From an uncultured Ruminococcus sp. (GTDB lineage Bacteria; Bacillota; Clostridia; Lachnospirales; Lachnospiraceae): DNA of 64,000 nt. Made by a program: the position numbers and the translations under genes. The stretch lies in NCBI GenBank assembly GCA_900541505.1, contig UQKK01000011.1:22102-86101 (forward strand), in the 5' to 3' direction. This document shows positions 9,394-17,649 of the stretch, one piece after another (within the stretch, counting starts at the first letter, position 1; the number at the start of each line of letters is the position of its first letter). The notes below the pieces were generated by a model. It was given only the letters and a program-made list of their open reading frames with translations. It was not told where the DNA came from and ran no database searches.

Positions 9394-9436
9394 TTGGGGA
9401 ACATTTTGATACAATTACAAAGAAATTGTTCCCCAA
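9394..9436 (+). repeat. 10-bp inverted repeat just outside the IS right end
   Basis: TTGGGGAACA (9394-9403) is the exact complement of TGTTCCCCAA (9427-9436), with a 23-base loop. It starts three bases after the predicted end of the IS. An AAAGGAG site and an ATG (9450) follow, opening a 79-codon frame with no recognisable product. Confidence 0.5.
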
Positions 9437-9570
9437 AGGAGAAGATAGAATGGCAGTAAGAAGATATCTCCGTTATCGCAACCTTTATGAAAGAACATTG
9501 TTGGAGAACAATAGAATCTTAAAATATTTCATTTTCCTTTTCCTGCCCGTTATGCGGCGTGGAACTGACG

Positions 9571-9612
9571 ACGACCCCATAGAAATCAGTCGGCTGATTT
9601 CTATGGGGTCGT
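9571..9612. repeat. Perfect 19-bp inverted repeat with 4-base loop
   Basis: Bases 9571-9589 are the exact reverse complement of 9594-9612, with loop TCGG at 9590-9593. The stem starts ACGACCCCATAG. No T-run follows on either strand, so it is not an ordinary terminator. One arm coincides with the end of the PucR-like remnant. Confidence 0.7.
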
Positions 9613-9832
9613 TGAAGTATATCCCGGTCAGTTCCCGGATGCAATTGAGCCGATCATTCATCGTGTTGCGGTGGATATACGGCATGTGATGGTACAAAAT
9701 CTCTGCCACCGACAAAAAAGCCAGGAATTTTTCAGCATTGGCAAATAAAGAATATCCCAAACATGGACGGTATACTGTTATTAATTTCTCAGACGGATAT
9801 CTGACTTCCGGGACAATCCGGGCGTTTCTCAA
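9608..9832 (-). pseudogene. Remnant of a PucR/CdaR-type regulator (C-terminal HTH)
   Basis: Read on the minus strand, this stretch encodes VAEILYHHMPYIHRNTMNDR followed by LNCIRELTGIYFNDP. That matches the C-terminal helix-turn-helix of PucR-type regulators (general pattern TAExLfiHRNTlxYRLxxIeeLTGid). Residues before it, from YRPCLGYS to EKFLAF, match the family poorly. No N-terminal domains are found, and the frame runs into the 19-bp hairpin. I read it as the last piece of a lost regulator gene. It is not a copy of the intact PucR-type gene at 23869, whose HTH sequence differs. Confidence 0.55.
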
Positions 9833-9878
9833 AAGCGTTCCGTCTTAAGAGGATACCAGGGATAAGGAGAGAAAGAAC

Positions 9879-10946
9879 ATGTTGAAAGAAAAAGAACAGA
9901 AAAAAATCAGCGTTGTCGTGCCTCTCTACAATGAAGAAGACTATATCGAGCGGTGTGTGGACAGTATACTCGCACAGACATACTCCAATTGGGAACTGCT
10001 TCTTGTAGACGACGGCTCTACGGACAGAAGTCCGGAAATTTGTGATGCCTATGCGAAAAAAGACGACCGTATCAAGGTGTTCCACCAGGAGAACAGGGGA
10101 TTTTCAGGCTCCCGGAATACGGGACTTAAAAATGCCACAGGCACCTATCTGATGTTCGTTGATGGGGATGATGACTTAAAGCCAAGAGCACTGGAGATTG
10201 CCTATGAGAATATGGAAAAATATGACCTTGATTTGGTGATTGGGAGCTTTAACTGGCTTATTTTCAAAGGAGATGAGATATTAAGCTGCGAACCCACGGG
10301 ACCGGCGGAGGACTATTTCTTCCGTGTAAAAGATATGCCGGAAGCAGCGCCTTATATGTGGGGACTCAGCGATTACGGCGGATGTATCCATTACTGTGTA
10401 TGGAATCGCCTGTTCAGAAAAAGCATCATCGATGACTACCATATCTGCTTTGATGAGAACTTAAGTATTTTTGAGGATGTACAGTTTATTTATACATATT
10501 ATCTCTATGCGGACAAATGTATGGTATCGAAAGAAATTTTTTATGATTATTACAGGATTGACGGTAAAGATGATGTAGATGAAAAACCGGATGTGGATAT
10601 GTTCCGGTGTGCGGAAGAAAATCTTGTGACGGTCTTAAAGGCAGGTTTTAAGTACAATTACCCGGAAGAATTTCAGCGCCAGATGTATGACCGGACATAT
10701 GACCTGTATATCAAAGTGTCTGGAAAGATTTTCATGGACAGCGCAGGGCTGACCGAAGAAGAAAAGTTCCATCGCATTGTGTGTATGACAGAGGGGTTTG
10801 CGTTCCGCTTCTTCTGTAAAGTATACAGCCCCACAAATCCATTCTGGCAAAAGATGAAAGATATGCTGGAAGCGGGAGATTATAAAGGAATCTACCATGG
10901 CTGGCAGGCAAAACTGAAAGAAGGTGTAGCACATGCAGGAAAATAG
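9879..10946 (+). CDS. Family 2 glycosyltransferase
   Basis: An inverting GT-A fold glycosyltransferase that would transfer a sugar from a nucleotide donor onto a surface glycan or other acceptor. The N terminus has SVVVPLYNEEDYIERCVDS, then LLVDDGSTDRS, GFSGSRNTGL and the DXD-type metal motif FVDGDDDLKP. The C-terminal 200 residues are helical and contain no predicted membrane segment. The protein is 355 residues long and starts after AAGGAGAG. It overlaps the next SDR gene by 14 bases. The protein at 37736 is a clear paralogue, also followed directly by an SDR gene, including the C-terminal GKIFMDSAGLTEEE / GKIYMESTGLSAEE segment. Donor and acceptor are unknown. Confidence 0.9.
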   Translation: MLKEKEQKKISVVVPLYNEEDYIERCVDSILAQTYSNWELLLVDDGSTDRSPEICDAYAKKDDRIKVFHQENRGFSGSRNTGLKNATGTYLMFVDGDDDLKPRALEIAYENMEKYDLDLVIGSFNWLIFKGDEILSCEPTGPAEDYFFRVKDMPEAAPYMWGLSDYGGCIHYCVWNRLFRKSIIDDYHICFDENLSIFEDVQFIYTYYLYADKCMVSKEIFYDYYRIDGKDDVDEKPDVDMFRCAEENLVTVLKAGFKYNYPEEFQRQMYDRTYDLYIKVSGKIFMDSAGLTEEEKFHRIVCMTEGFAFRFFCKVYSPTNPFWQKMKDMLEAGDYKGIYHGWQAKLKEGVAHAGK

Positions 10947-11772
10947 ACAGGATATGCAAAAAGAAGCAGACAAAAGGCTGCTGGAAAACCGTCATATCTT
11001 CATCACGGGAGGGGCATCCGGAATTGGGCTTGCCTGTGCCGAGCTGTTCCTGGAATATGGCGCGAAAGTAGCCATAATGGACATCTGCTCCGACGAAAAG
11101 CTTGCTGAAATAAAGGAAAAATTAGGGGAAGGATGCTGTACCGTCCGGGGCGATGTCACAGATTCCGCTCAGGTGGCGGCATGTATTGCGAAGGCGGCGG
11201 AAGAGATGGGCTCGCTGGACGGAGTAGTAAACAGCGCGGGAGCGACTGAAAATGCCTATATTTATGATTTGACGGACGAATCCTTTGACCGCATCATAAA
11301 ACTCCTTCTATACGGGACAATGTACACCATCCGGGAGGCTTCCCGTTATATGATGAAACATGGGATTGAAGGCTCTATGGTCAATCTGTCCTCTATGAAT
11401 TCCATCATCCCTTATAGGACCATCGGTCCATATAGCTGCGGAAAAGCGGGAGTGAATATGCTCACGAAGATTACGAGCCTGGACCTGGCGCCTTACCATA
11501 TCCGCGTCAATGCGGTCTGCCCCGGATTTGTGGAGACACCGCTGACAGATGATGTGAATACACCGGAAATTAACAAGGTTATTATGACCCATCTCCCGGT
11601 TAAAAGATGGTGTAAACCGGTGGAACAGGCGGAAGTGATAGCTTTTCTGCTCTCCGAAAAGGCAAGCTATATCACCGGGACACTGCTGATGACCGATGGA
11701 GGGGTCTCTAATATGGCATACCCGGATATTTTGCGGGTAATTGACGGCGAAACTTATTATGCCGAAATGTGA
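10933..11772 (+). CDS. SDR family NAD(P)-dependent oxidoreductase
   Basis: A classical short-chain dehydrogenase/reductase, 279 residues. The cofactor motif TGGASGIG lies at residues 22-29. NSAG, the catalytic serine in NLSSMNS and the catalytic YSCGK (Y-x-x-x-K) are all present, so it should be active. An acidic residue after the second strand (MDICSDEK) suggests NAD(H) rather than NADP(H), but this is weak. The C terminus has GTLLMTDGGVSNM, as in the FabG-like group. The start lies within the end of the glycosyltransferase gene behind GAAGGTG, so the two are likely co-translated and act on the same material, perhaps a sugar or sugar-linked alcohol. Confidence 0.93.
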   Translation: MQENRQDMQKEADKRLLENRHIFITGGASGIGLACAELFLEYGAKVAIMDICSDEKLAEIKEKLGEGCCTVRGDVTDSAQVAACIAKAAEEMGSLDGVVNSAGATENAYIYDLTDESFDRIIKLLLYGTMYTIREASRYMMKHGIEGSMVNLSSMNSIIPYRTIGPYSCGKAGVNMLTKITSLDLAPYHIRVNAVCPGFVETPLTDDVNTPEINKVIMTHLPVKRWCKPVEQAEVIAFLLSEKASYITGTLLMTDGGVSNMAYPDILRVIDGETYYAEM

Positions 11773-11873
11773 CAAAGAAGCACAGAAAATGTAAAAAGAC
11801 AAATGTTCGGAGCGCTGGTGTTTAGAAAGTTAATTTTCAGCGTGAACGAAACAAGAGAGAAAGGATGAAGATT

Positions 11874-12899
11874 ATGAAAAAGAAAATTTTAGCAGGATTT
11901 TTAGCGGCGGGGATGCTTCTGGGACTTACAGCGTGTTCCACAAGCGCGCCCGCGCAGGATGAAAAAAAGGAAACAGCTGAGGCAGGGGAGATAGCAAATG
12001 AAGATATAGAGATAGAGGTCATTCAGCTCTCCGCGACCAGCCAGATTAATACGGCATTTGCCAATCATGTGAAAGAATACGCGGAAGAGCAGGGAGTACA
12101 GTGTCAGGTACAGTATCATGAGAACAATGTCACAACAATGGCTTCTATGCTGGAAAACGCGGTAACTGCGGGTACGGATGCCATTATTTTGCAGACAACT
12201 TCCGCAAACGACTGTGTGGCGGAGATTACGAAAGCCACAGAGGCAGGTGTTATCGTCATGCTGTACTGTGAAGATGTGCCGGATGCGGACTACAGCTATC
12301 TGTACAGTGAGGACCCCTACGCGTTGGGATACCAGGCAGGGGCAATGGCAGCAAAATGGGCGAATGAGAACCTGGTAGCAAATGGAGAGCCGGTCGTCGC
12401 AGCAGTCGGAAACGCTTCGGTGTCCATCGTAGGAAGTGAAAGAAACCGCGGAATCATTGATGGATTAACGACAGAGTGCCCGGAAGCGGAGGTTGCAGAT
12501 GTGTATGAGATGGCATACAAAGAGGAAGGCCTGGAAGTGGGAGAGAACATCCTTCAGGCACATCCTGATGTGAATGTCGTAGTCGGTGTAAATGACCAGA
12601 GTATCTGCGGCGTTTATGAAGCATTCCAGGCAGCCGGAAAAGGAGAAGAAAATATCGGGATGTTCGGTATCGATGGTATGGCGGAGGCGCTTTATTACAT
12701 TTCCCAGGATACCATGTTCAAGGGTGTCATGGATATTGATTCCTACGGTGTTGGCGAGATGATGGTAGACGCAGCCATCGCCAAAGTAAAAAATTCCGAT
12801 GATGCGCCGAAGGACAAGGTAAACCACTGGGAAGGAACAGAGATTACCATGGAAAATATTAACGATTATAAAGAACGGTGGGAAGATTTTGCAAACTAA
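11874..12899 (+). CDS. Sugar ABC transporter substrate-binding lipoprotein 1
   Basis: A periplasmic-binding-protein type I (RbsB/LacI-like) receptor anchored outside the membrane. The signal peptide starts MKKKILAGF and ends in the lipobox LGLTAC, with the lipidated cysteine at residue 21 from ATG 11874. This start is preferred to ATG 11865 because AAAGG sits nine bases upstream. Two Rossmann-like lobes follow, with typical NAVTAGTDAIIL, VGVNDQS and GMFGIDG stretches. It is closely similar to the binding protein at 17650: both contain YEMAYKEEGLEVGENILQAH. No ATPase or permease adjoins it, so it probably uses the transporter encoded at 18688-21143. Ligand unknown. Confidence 0.92.
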   Translation: MKKKILAGFLAAGMLLGLTACSTSAPAQDEKKETAEAGEIANEDIEIEVIQLSATSQINTAFANHVKEYAEEQGVQCQVQYHENNVTTMASMLENAVTAGTDAIILQTTSANDCVAEITKATEAGVIVMLYCEDVPDADYSYLYSEDPYALGYQAGAMAAKWANENLVANGEPVVAAVGNASVSIVGSERNRGIIDGLTTECPEAEVADVYEMAYKEEGLEVGENILQAHPDVNVVVGVNDQSICGVYEAFQAAGKGEENIGMFGIDGMAEALYYISQDTMFKGVMDIDSYGVGEMMVDAAIAKVKNSDDAPKDKVNHWEGTEITMENINDYKERWEDFAN

Positions 12900-13839
12900 T
12901 GAGCTTTTCGGAAGTATCAGACAATTCAGTATCGTTGTAAAAGATGTCCAGGAGACGGTTCGTCTCCTGGCAGATTCTTTTGGCATCGGTCCCTGGGACG
13001 GATATCATGTAGATAAAGATATGGTTAGGAACATGACATACCGGCACAAAAGAATGGACTATGCCGCTGACGTATGTGTCAGCTATATCGGAAAAATTGA
13101 AATAGAGCTGGTACAGCCTCTGGATGAACACAATATTTATATGGAATTTTTAAAGGAGCACGGGCAGGGGCTCCACCATGTCTGCTATGATGTGGAGGAT
13201 TTTGACAAGACGGATGAAGTACTCATGAAACTCGGCTGTGAGCGCGTTTTAGAAGGGACAATGGCAGGCGGCACTTTCTTCGCCTACTATGACTGTCGCA
13301 GAACCATGGGCTGCTATCTGGAACTTCGCAAGGAAGTGGAAGAAAACAACGATTTACCTAAAATGTTCCCGTGTCCGCAGCCAAGTGAAACCGCGCCGGT
13401 ATTTTCCAACACACGCCAGATATCGCTGACCGTGAGAGATGTAAAGGAAACTGCCCGCAAGTATGAGAAACTCCTTGGCATCATGCCCTGGCAGATGATT
13501 CACTACGACAGCAGCAATGTGTCACTTATGAAATATTGCGGCAGACGTCTGGACTACGCCATGGATATCGGAGTCTGCGTGTACGGGGATGCGGAGATTG
13601 AATTGGTAGAATCTGCCGGGGGAGAGAACATCTATGCGGATTTCTTGAAAGAGCATGGGGAAGGACTGCACCATATCTGTTTTGACACAGAGGATTTTGA
13701 TAGAGCGGACAGGGCGATGGCAGCCTGCGGGTTTCCGAAGGTACAGGAAGGAATCATCGAAAACGAGACCTACTATGCTTATTATGACTGCCGGAAAAAA
13801 CTCGGATTTTATATAGAATTATACACATCCGCACAATGA
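12889..13839 (+). CDS. VOC family protein with two glyoxalase-like domains (1)
   Basis: Two vicinal-oxygen-chelate domains in tandem (about residues 8-150 and 173-315). Each ends with a GxGLHHxC segment, a YYDCR turn and a FYIEL/CYLELR strand, resembling the methylmalonyl-CoA epimerase/Glyoxalase_4 branch. The usual first metal-binding histidine of the first strand is replaced by Q (RQFSIVV, RQISLTV), while the IEIELV glutamate and the later histidine and glutamate stay. The start is TTG 12889, with GGTGGGAAG just upstream, so it overlaps the binding-protein gene by 11 bases. It is a paralogue of the next gene. The reaction is unknown; an epimerase, isomerase or ring-opening lyase is possible. 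Confidence 0.87.
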   Translation: MQTNELFGSIRQFSIVVKDVQETVRLLADSFGIGPWDGYHVDKDMVRNMTYRHKRMDYAADVCVSYIGKIEIELVQPLDEHNIYMEFLKEHGQGLHHVCYDVEDFDKTDEVLMKLGCERVLEGTMAGGTFFAYYDCRRTMGCYLELRKEVEENNDLPKMFPCPQPSETAPVFSNTRQISLTVRDVKETARKYEKLLGIMPWQMIHYDSSNVSLMKYCGRRLDYAMDIGVCVYGDAEIELVESAGGENIYADFLKEHGEGLHHICFDTEDFDRADRAMAACGFPKVQEGIIENETYYAYYDCRKKLGFYIELYTSAQ

Positions 13840-13857
13840 GTAAAGAAAAGAGAGGAA

Positions 13858-14886
13858 ATGAGGCAAGACAACATGGAGGAAAAGATATTTAGCAATGCGA
13901 GACAGTTCGCTGTCGTGGTCCGCAATCTTCAAGACGCCATGAGGCGGATGAACGATAAATTCGGCATCGGACCGTGGACGGAATTTCATTTCAGCAAAGA
14001 AAACATGACAGATATGACTTACTACGGAGAGCCCGAAGAGTATGCGATGAACATTGGAATCAGTCACATTGGCAATGTCGAGATAGAACTGATTCAGCCC
14101 GTGAGCGGGAAAAACATTTATATGGACTTTTTGGACAAGCACGGGGAAGGGCTGCATCATATCTGCCTGGATACTTCAGACTATGAAAAAGCCTGTGAGA
14201 TACTTCTTGCGGCAGGGTGTCCCTTGGCTTCTTCGGGAAAAATACTGGGGCAGAAAGAAGCGGATTATCAGTTGTTTTCCTACTATGACTGCCGTGAAAA
14301 GCTGGGATTTTACGTGGAATTATATAAGGTAGTGGGAGACTTCGAGGGACTGGACTGGGCGGTTGACTGTAAGATAGAATCATCTGAATTGGAAGGAAAA
14401 GTTTTTTCAGATACAAGACAGATTAGCGCGGCGGTGAATCATCTGGGAGAGTACATGCAGAATCTAAAAGATATTTTCGGATTCGAGCCCTGGGAATGTT
14501 TCCATTTCAATAAAGATACCGTATCTGATATGAAATACTGCGGAAAACCCTATGACTATAAGGTGGACATAGGTGTGACCACAGTGGGAAATGTCGATAT
14601 CGAACTGCTTTCGCCTTTCACAGACGGAAATACCTATTACGATTTCATACAGGAGCATGGGCAGGGACTTCAGCACATCTGCTTTGAGACAGAAGATTTC
14701 GAGCGCACAGAGAAGATTCTGCTCGCGAACGGCTGTGAGAAGGTGCAGGAGGGTACTGTGGCGGGCGGGACCTATTACGCCTACTATGATTGCCGGAAAC
14801 TGTTGGGATTTTACGTAGAACTGTACAAGAACTACGGCGATGGTTTTGACTTGGAGAAAGTAAGCTTTGAGCCGGAAATCAGGTGA
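13858..14886 (+). CDS. VOC family protein with two glyoxalase-like domains (2)
   Basis: A second double-domain VOC protein of 342 residues, homologous to its neighbour in both halves (RQFAVVVRNL, GEGLHHICLD, LGFYVELYK in domain 1; RQISAAVNHL, GQGLQHICFE, LGFYVELYK in domain 2). In the second domain the usual HH is QH, but the ligand histidine remains. The start has AGAGAGGA in front; an ATG at 13873 is a possible alternative. Eighteen bases separate it from the first VOC gene. The pair thus supplies four related domains, and with the overlap to the binding-protein gene they probably act on the imported compound. Confidence 0.87.
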   Translation: MRQDNMEEKIFSNARQFAVVVRNLQDAMRRMNDKFGIGPWTEFHFSKENMTDMTYYGEPEEYAMNIGISHIGNVEIELIQPVSGKNIYMDFLDKHGEGLHHICLDTSDYEKACEILLAAGCPLASSGKILGQKEADYQLFSYYDCREKLGFYVELYKVVGDFEGLDWAVDCKIESSELEGKVFSDTRQISAAVNHLGEYMQNLKDIFGFEPWECFHFNKDTVSDMKYCGKPYDYKVDIGVTTVGNVDIELLSPFTDGNTYYDFIQEHGQGLQHICFETEDFERTEKILLANGCEKVQEGTVAGGTYYAYYDCRKLLGFYVELYKNYGDGFDLEKVSFEPEIR

Positions 14887-14925
14887 GACCGCGATGGAAA
14901 ACATGCAGAAAGGAGGCGTTTGCCA

Positions 14926-15795
14926 GTGCCTTTAAAAGCTCAGCATATATGTGGAAATACATGGTGTCTGCGCACACCTCTGTCATTGCTTCCTTTTTAT
15001 GAAATCAATGACAGAGAGGTCGTTCTGATGGACAGCGGTGATGAGAAGAACTCTGCTGTTGCTGATTTTTTTGTGGAGAGGGAACAGACGGTGACGGCTG
15101 TTCTCTTAAGTCATATCCATCAGGACCACACTGGAGGATTAAAAGAATTGCGCAGACGCTTTGGTTCTAAGATTTACGCTCCTGCGAGGGAAAAAGAATC
15201 CATTCCCTCCTTGAAACATCCGAAAGGAAGAGCTTTTCAAGGAAGAGTTTTTCCAGGCGGCTGCAAAGCGGAAGAAAAAGAAGACTGCGCAGCGAATTTT
15301 CGTATTCCGCCGGAATGTCGGTACGTGAACATCAAAGGAGCAGAATTTGATGCGATTTTCTGTCCCGGACATTCGGACGGACATACCGCTTTTGTGACAC
15401 CGGATAATGTATGTTTTCTGGGAGATTTGGTGAGTTCTCCAAACTATCTGTCGGCAGTCAGAATGCTGTACATCAAGAATCATGCGCTGGATAGGGAGAG
15501 CAAAGAAAAGCTGCGCCAGGAGAATTTTGCATATTGTGTGGCAGCACATAAAAAAGTCTTTTCGGGCAGGGAACTTTCCTTTGTGATTGACGAAAATTTA
15601 AGCTGCATAGAAAAGATGAAAGAGCAGGTGCGAAAATGTCTTGACGGGCTGCCGGAAACAGACGGCGATGTGTGCGCCCAGATTATGAGAGCGTTGGATA
15701 GAGCGGGGCGAAGCCCTAAAGAGGGCTCAAAAGAAGCGTATATTATGCGATGCAGCATCGAGGGATTTCTGGAAGATATCAGAAGAACACATTAA
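14926..15795 (+). CDS. MBL-fold metallo-hydrolase
   Basis: A metallo-beta-lactamase-fold hydrolase of about 289 residues. The zinc-binding HxHxDH motif is seen as SHIHQDHTGG (near residue 62), with further ligands in CPGHSDGH and the aspartate in FLGDLV, followed by AAHKK. There is no signal peptide, so it is cytoplasmic. The start is ambiguous: GTG 14926 lies nine bases after AGGAGG, while TTG 14920 lies only three bases after it; I prefer GTG. It follows the VOC genes by about 40 bases in the same direction and is probably the last gene of that unit, since a terminator hairpin follows. It may hydrolyse a thioester or lactone; the substrate is unknown. Confidence 0.87.
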   Translation: MPLKAQHICGNTWCLRTPLSLLPFYEINDREVVLMDSGDEKNSAVADFFVEREQTVTAVLLSHIHQDHTGGLKELRRRFGSKIYAPAREKESIPSLKHPKGRAFQGRVFPGGCKAEEKEDCAANFRIPPECRYVNIKGAEFDAIFCPGHSDGHTAFVTPDNVCFLGDLVSSPNYLSAVRMLYIKNHALDRESKEKLRQENFAYCVAAHKKVFSGRELSFVIDENLSCIEKMKEQVRKCLDGLPETDGDVCAQIMRALDRAGRSPKEGSKEAYIMRCSIEGFLEDIRRTH

Positions 15796-15801
15796 CATTA
15801 A

Positions 15802-15833
15802 CAGCCCTGCGGGAGTTTATTCCAGCAGGGCTG
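15802..15833. terminator. Hairpin between convergent genes
   Basis: CAGCCCTGC (15802-15810) pairs with GCAGGGCTG (15825-15833). It lies between the MBL gene and the convergent ROK gene and overlaps the ROK stop region, so it can serve both strands. T-runs are weak. Confidence 0.55.
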
Positions 15834-16761
15834 CTCCTATTGTGCCGGAAAGTGTACAGGACTGCGCCTGAATGACCGGAGGGGCGGGGATAAATTCAGA
15901 AGCGTAGGTAAGGCGCGGAAGTTTCTCATTGACAAGGTCGAAAAGAGCGGCGCCGGCGTTTGAGAGTCCGCCGCCTAAGATGACCGCTTCCGGGCGGAAG
16001 ATATTGACCAGACCCGCCATCCCTTCGCAGAGATATTCTGTAAATTCGTCTAAGACTGACACTGCCGTTTTGTCCTGCAGCACAGCGGCGGAAAAAACAT
16101 GTGAGGGCTGGATGTCACAGAGGTTATGACCGCACAAATCCCAGAGTGAGGAATCCGGCGCTTTTTCCATCGCCTCTCTTGCAAGTCTTTTCAATGCCTC
16201 AGCAGAGCCGTACTGTTCAAAACAGCCCTTTACTCCGCAGGAACACGGATATCCGCCGTGACAGAGTGGGATATGTCCCAGTTCGCCGCCGTAGGGACCG
16301 AAACCAGTAAACAGTTTTCCCTCATGGATGAGCGCTCCGCCCACGGCCGTCCCCAGGGTCAGCATAAGGAAGCTCCTAAAAGGGATACCGGCCCCGCACA
16401 TATTTTCCGCCAGCGCCATGCAGTCCGCATCGTTGCCGAGATACACCGGCATATTCCATTTCTCCTCCAACGGCTTAACCGGGTCCGTCTGATACCAGTT
16501 GATATTTGGCGCGAAAAGCACAGGACCCTTTTTATTTCCAATCGGTCCGGGGATAGCAAGCCCGGCTTTTCTTATGTAGCTTAAAGGAATTTGACTCTCA
16601 GCCGACGCCTGTTCTGCCGCCCTACAAATCTGACGGATGACGGCGTCAAATCCTGAATGAGCGTCTGTCTCAAGGATGGCAGAACCAAGGATTTCCCCTT
16701 GTCTTGTGACAACTGCCGCTTTGATATTTGTTCCCCCGATATCAATTCCCAATGAAAACAT
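15817..16761 (-). CDS. ROK family sugar kinase
   Basis: ROK proteins phosphorylate glucose, N-acetylmannosamine, allose or similar sugars. The 314-residue protein has the ATP-binding GIDIGGTNIKAAVV at the N terminus, the catalytic aspartate in LGNDADCMAL, and the zinc motif as PCSCGVKGCFEQYGS (CxCGxxGCxE). There is no N-terminal helix-turn-helix, so it is a kinase and not a ROK repressor. The minus-strand start has AAGGAG in front. It is transcribed away from the phosphopantetheinyl transferase gene. Lying between two sugar-binding-protein genes, it is the natural candidate to phosphorylate the sugar brought in by the ABC transporter. Sugar identity cannot be read from the sequence. Confidence 0.92.
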   Translation of the reverse strand: MFSLGIDIGGTNIKAAVVTRQGEILGSAILETDAHSGFDAVIRQICRAAEQASAESQIPLSYIRKAGLAIPGPIGNKKGPVLFAPNINWYQTDPVKPLEEKWNMPVYLGNDADCMALAENMCGAGIPFRSFLMLTLGTAVGGALIHEGKLFTGFGPYGGELGHIPLCHGGYPCSCGVKGCFEQYGSAEALKRLAREAMEKAPDSSLWDLCGHNLCDIQPSHVFSAAVLQDKTAVSVLDEFTEYLCEGMAGLVNIFRPEAVILGGGLSNAGAALFDLVNEKLPRLTYASEFIPAPPVIQAQSCTLSGTIGAALLE

Positions 16762-16905
16762 GATATTCTCCTTATATTCTTGAGTTTACACCCATCTTAA
16801 CAATCCGGGCAGAAGAAAAAAAGGATGCCGACCAACAAAAAACCGGATTTTTTTTGTGTCGCGGACAACATAGAATCTTTTCCTGCGAACAGATAAGATT
16901 AAGGC

Positions 16906-17643
16906 ATGAACATTACAGGAGATTTTGAAAAAGCAGCAAAATCATTATTAAGAACAGGAAAAGAGCACGTCAGAGTGGAAATGACGCGTAAGATGGACAG
17001 CGGCAGGCTGGCAGTACGGACAATCCGAAACCTTCCTGGAACTTTGGATACGGATGAGACGGATATCCTATTTTTTCATGATATGTCCGGCGCTCCCACT
17101 GTTGAAATCGCAGAGAATATTCCATGCAGAACTACATCAGGCAGAGAAGCTTTAAATGGAAATACTTCAAAGCGAATCTTTATCAGTCTGTCAGACGAAG
17201 CGGATATCCGTGTATGCCTGGCAGTGTCTTCTAAGGAGGACAGTTCTCTGCTCGGCGTGGGCATCGACCTGGCGGACGTGCGCATCCTAAAAGTTTCCCC
17301 TGTGAGATTCAGAAGGAACTTCAGCGAGAAGGAATGGGAACATCTCGCGGGGAAGGATGAGGATTGGAAAATGCAGTACGCGGCGCGCCTGCTCTCTCTC
17401 AGAGAGGCGGCTTTCAAATCCATGAGCCGTGTGTATAATCTCTATCGGAAAGAAAACCAGGACAGACAGCTTCCGGTTTCTTTTATGGATTTCTGCTTTC
17501 CAGATGGAGAGGGAGCTGTTTTTCGAGGAATGACTGCTGATATCTGTAAGAAAGAACAGCTAGAGATTCAGACAGCATATATTTCCTGGGGTTCATTGGC
17601 AGGTTCTGTTGCTGTATGCAGAAAAAAGAAAAGAAAGGAATGA
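16906..17643 (+). CDS. 4'-phosphopantetheinyl transferase-like protein
   Basis: Proteins of this superfamily move the phosphopantetheine arm from CoA to a serine of a carrier protein. The signature GVGIDLADV contains the metal aspartate D121, and LLSLREAAFKSM carries the expected glutamate E167 and lysine K171, so the metal and CoA site is kept. The 245-residue length is that of the Sfp-like group rather than the 120-residue AcpS, but the N-terminal half is unusual and I cannot align it with confidence. The start has only a weak ribosome site (AAGG). The stop is six bases from the second binding-protein gene. The carrier-protein-like gene at 28572 is a natural partner; no synthase with fused carriers is present. 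Confidence 0.75.
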   Translation: MNITGDFEKAAKSLLRTGKEHVRVEMTRKMDSGRLAVRTIRNLPGTLDTDETDILFFHDMSGAPTVEIAENIPCRTTSGREALNGNTSKRIFISLSDEADIRVCLAVSSKEDSSLLGVGIDLADVRILKVSPVRFRRNFSEKEWEHLAGKDEDWKMQYAARLLSLREAAFKSMSRVYNLYRKENQDRQLPVSFMDFCFPDGEGAVFRGMTADICKKEQLEIQTAYISWGSLAGSVAVCRKKKRKE

Positions 17644-17649
17644 ATCATC

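Noticed and set aside
9450..9689. A 79-codon plus-strand frame with an AAAGGAG site after the IS element
   Set aside because: It runs through the 19-bp palindrome and the PucR-like remnant of the opposite strand and resembles no protein I know; kept only as a note.
12889..14886. VOC genes as fosfomycin or bleomycin resistance proteins
   Set aside because: They are double-domain, resemble the methylmalonyl-CoA epimerase branch and sit with transport genes; resistance is not suggested by context.
15817..16761. ROK protein as a xylose-type repressor
   Set aside because: It has no N-terminal helix-turn-helix and is about 314 residues long, which fits the kinase form.
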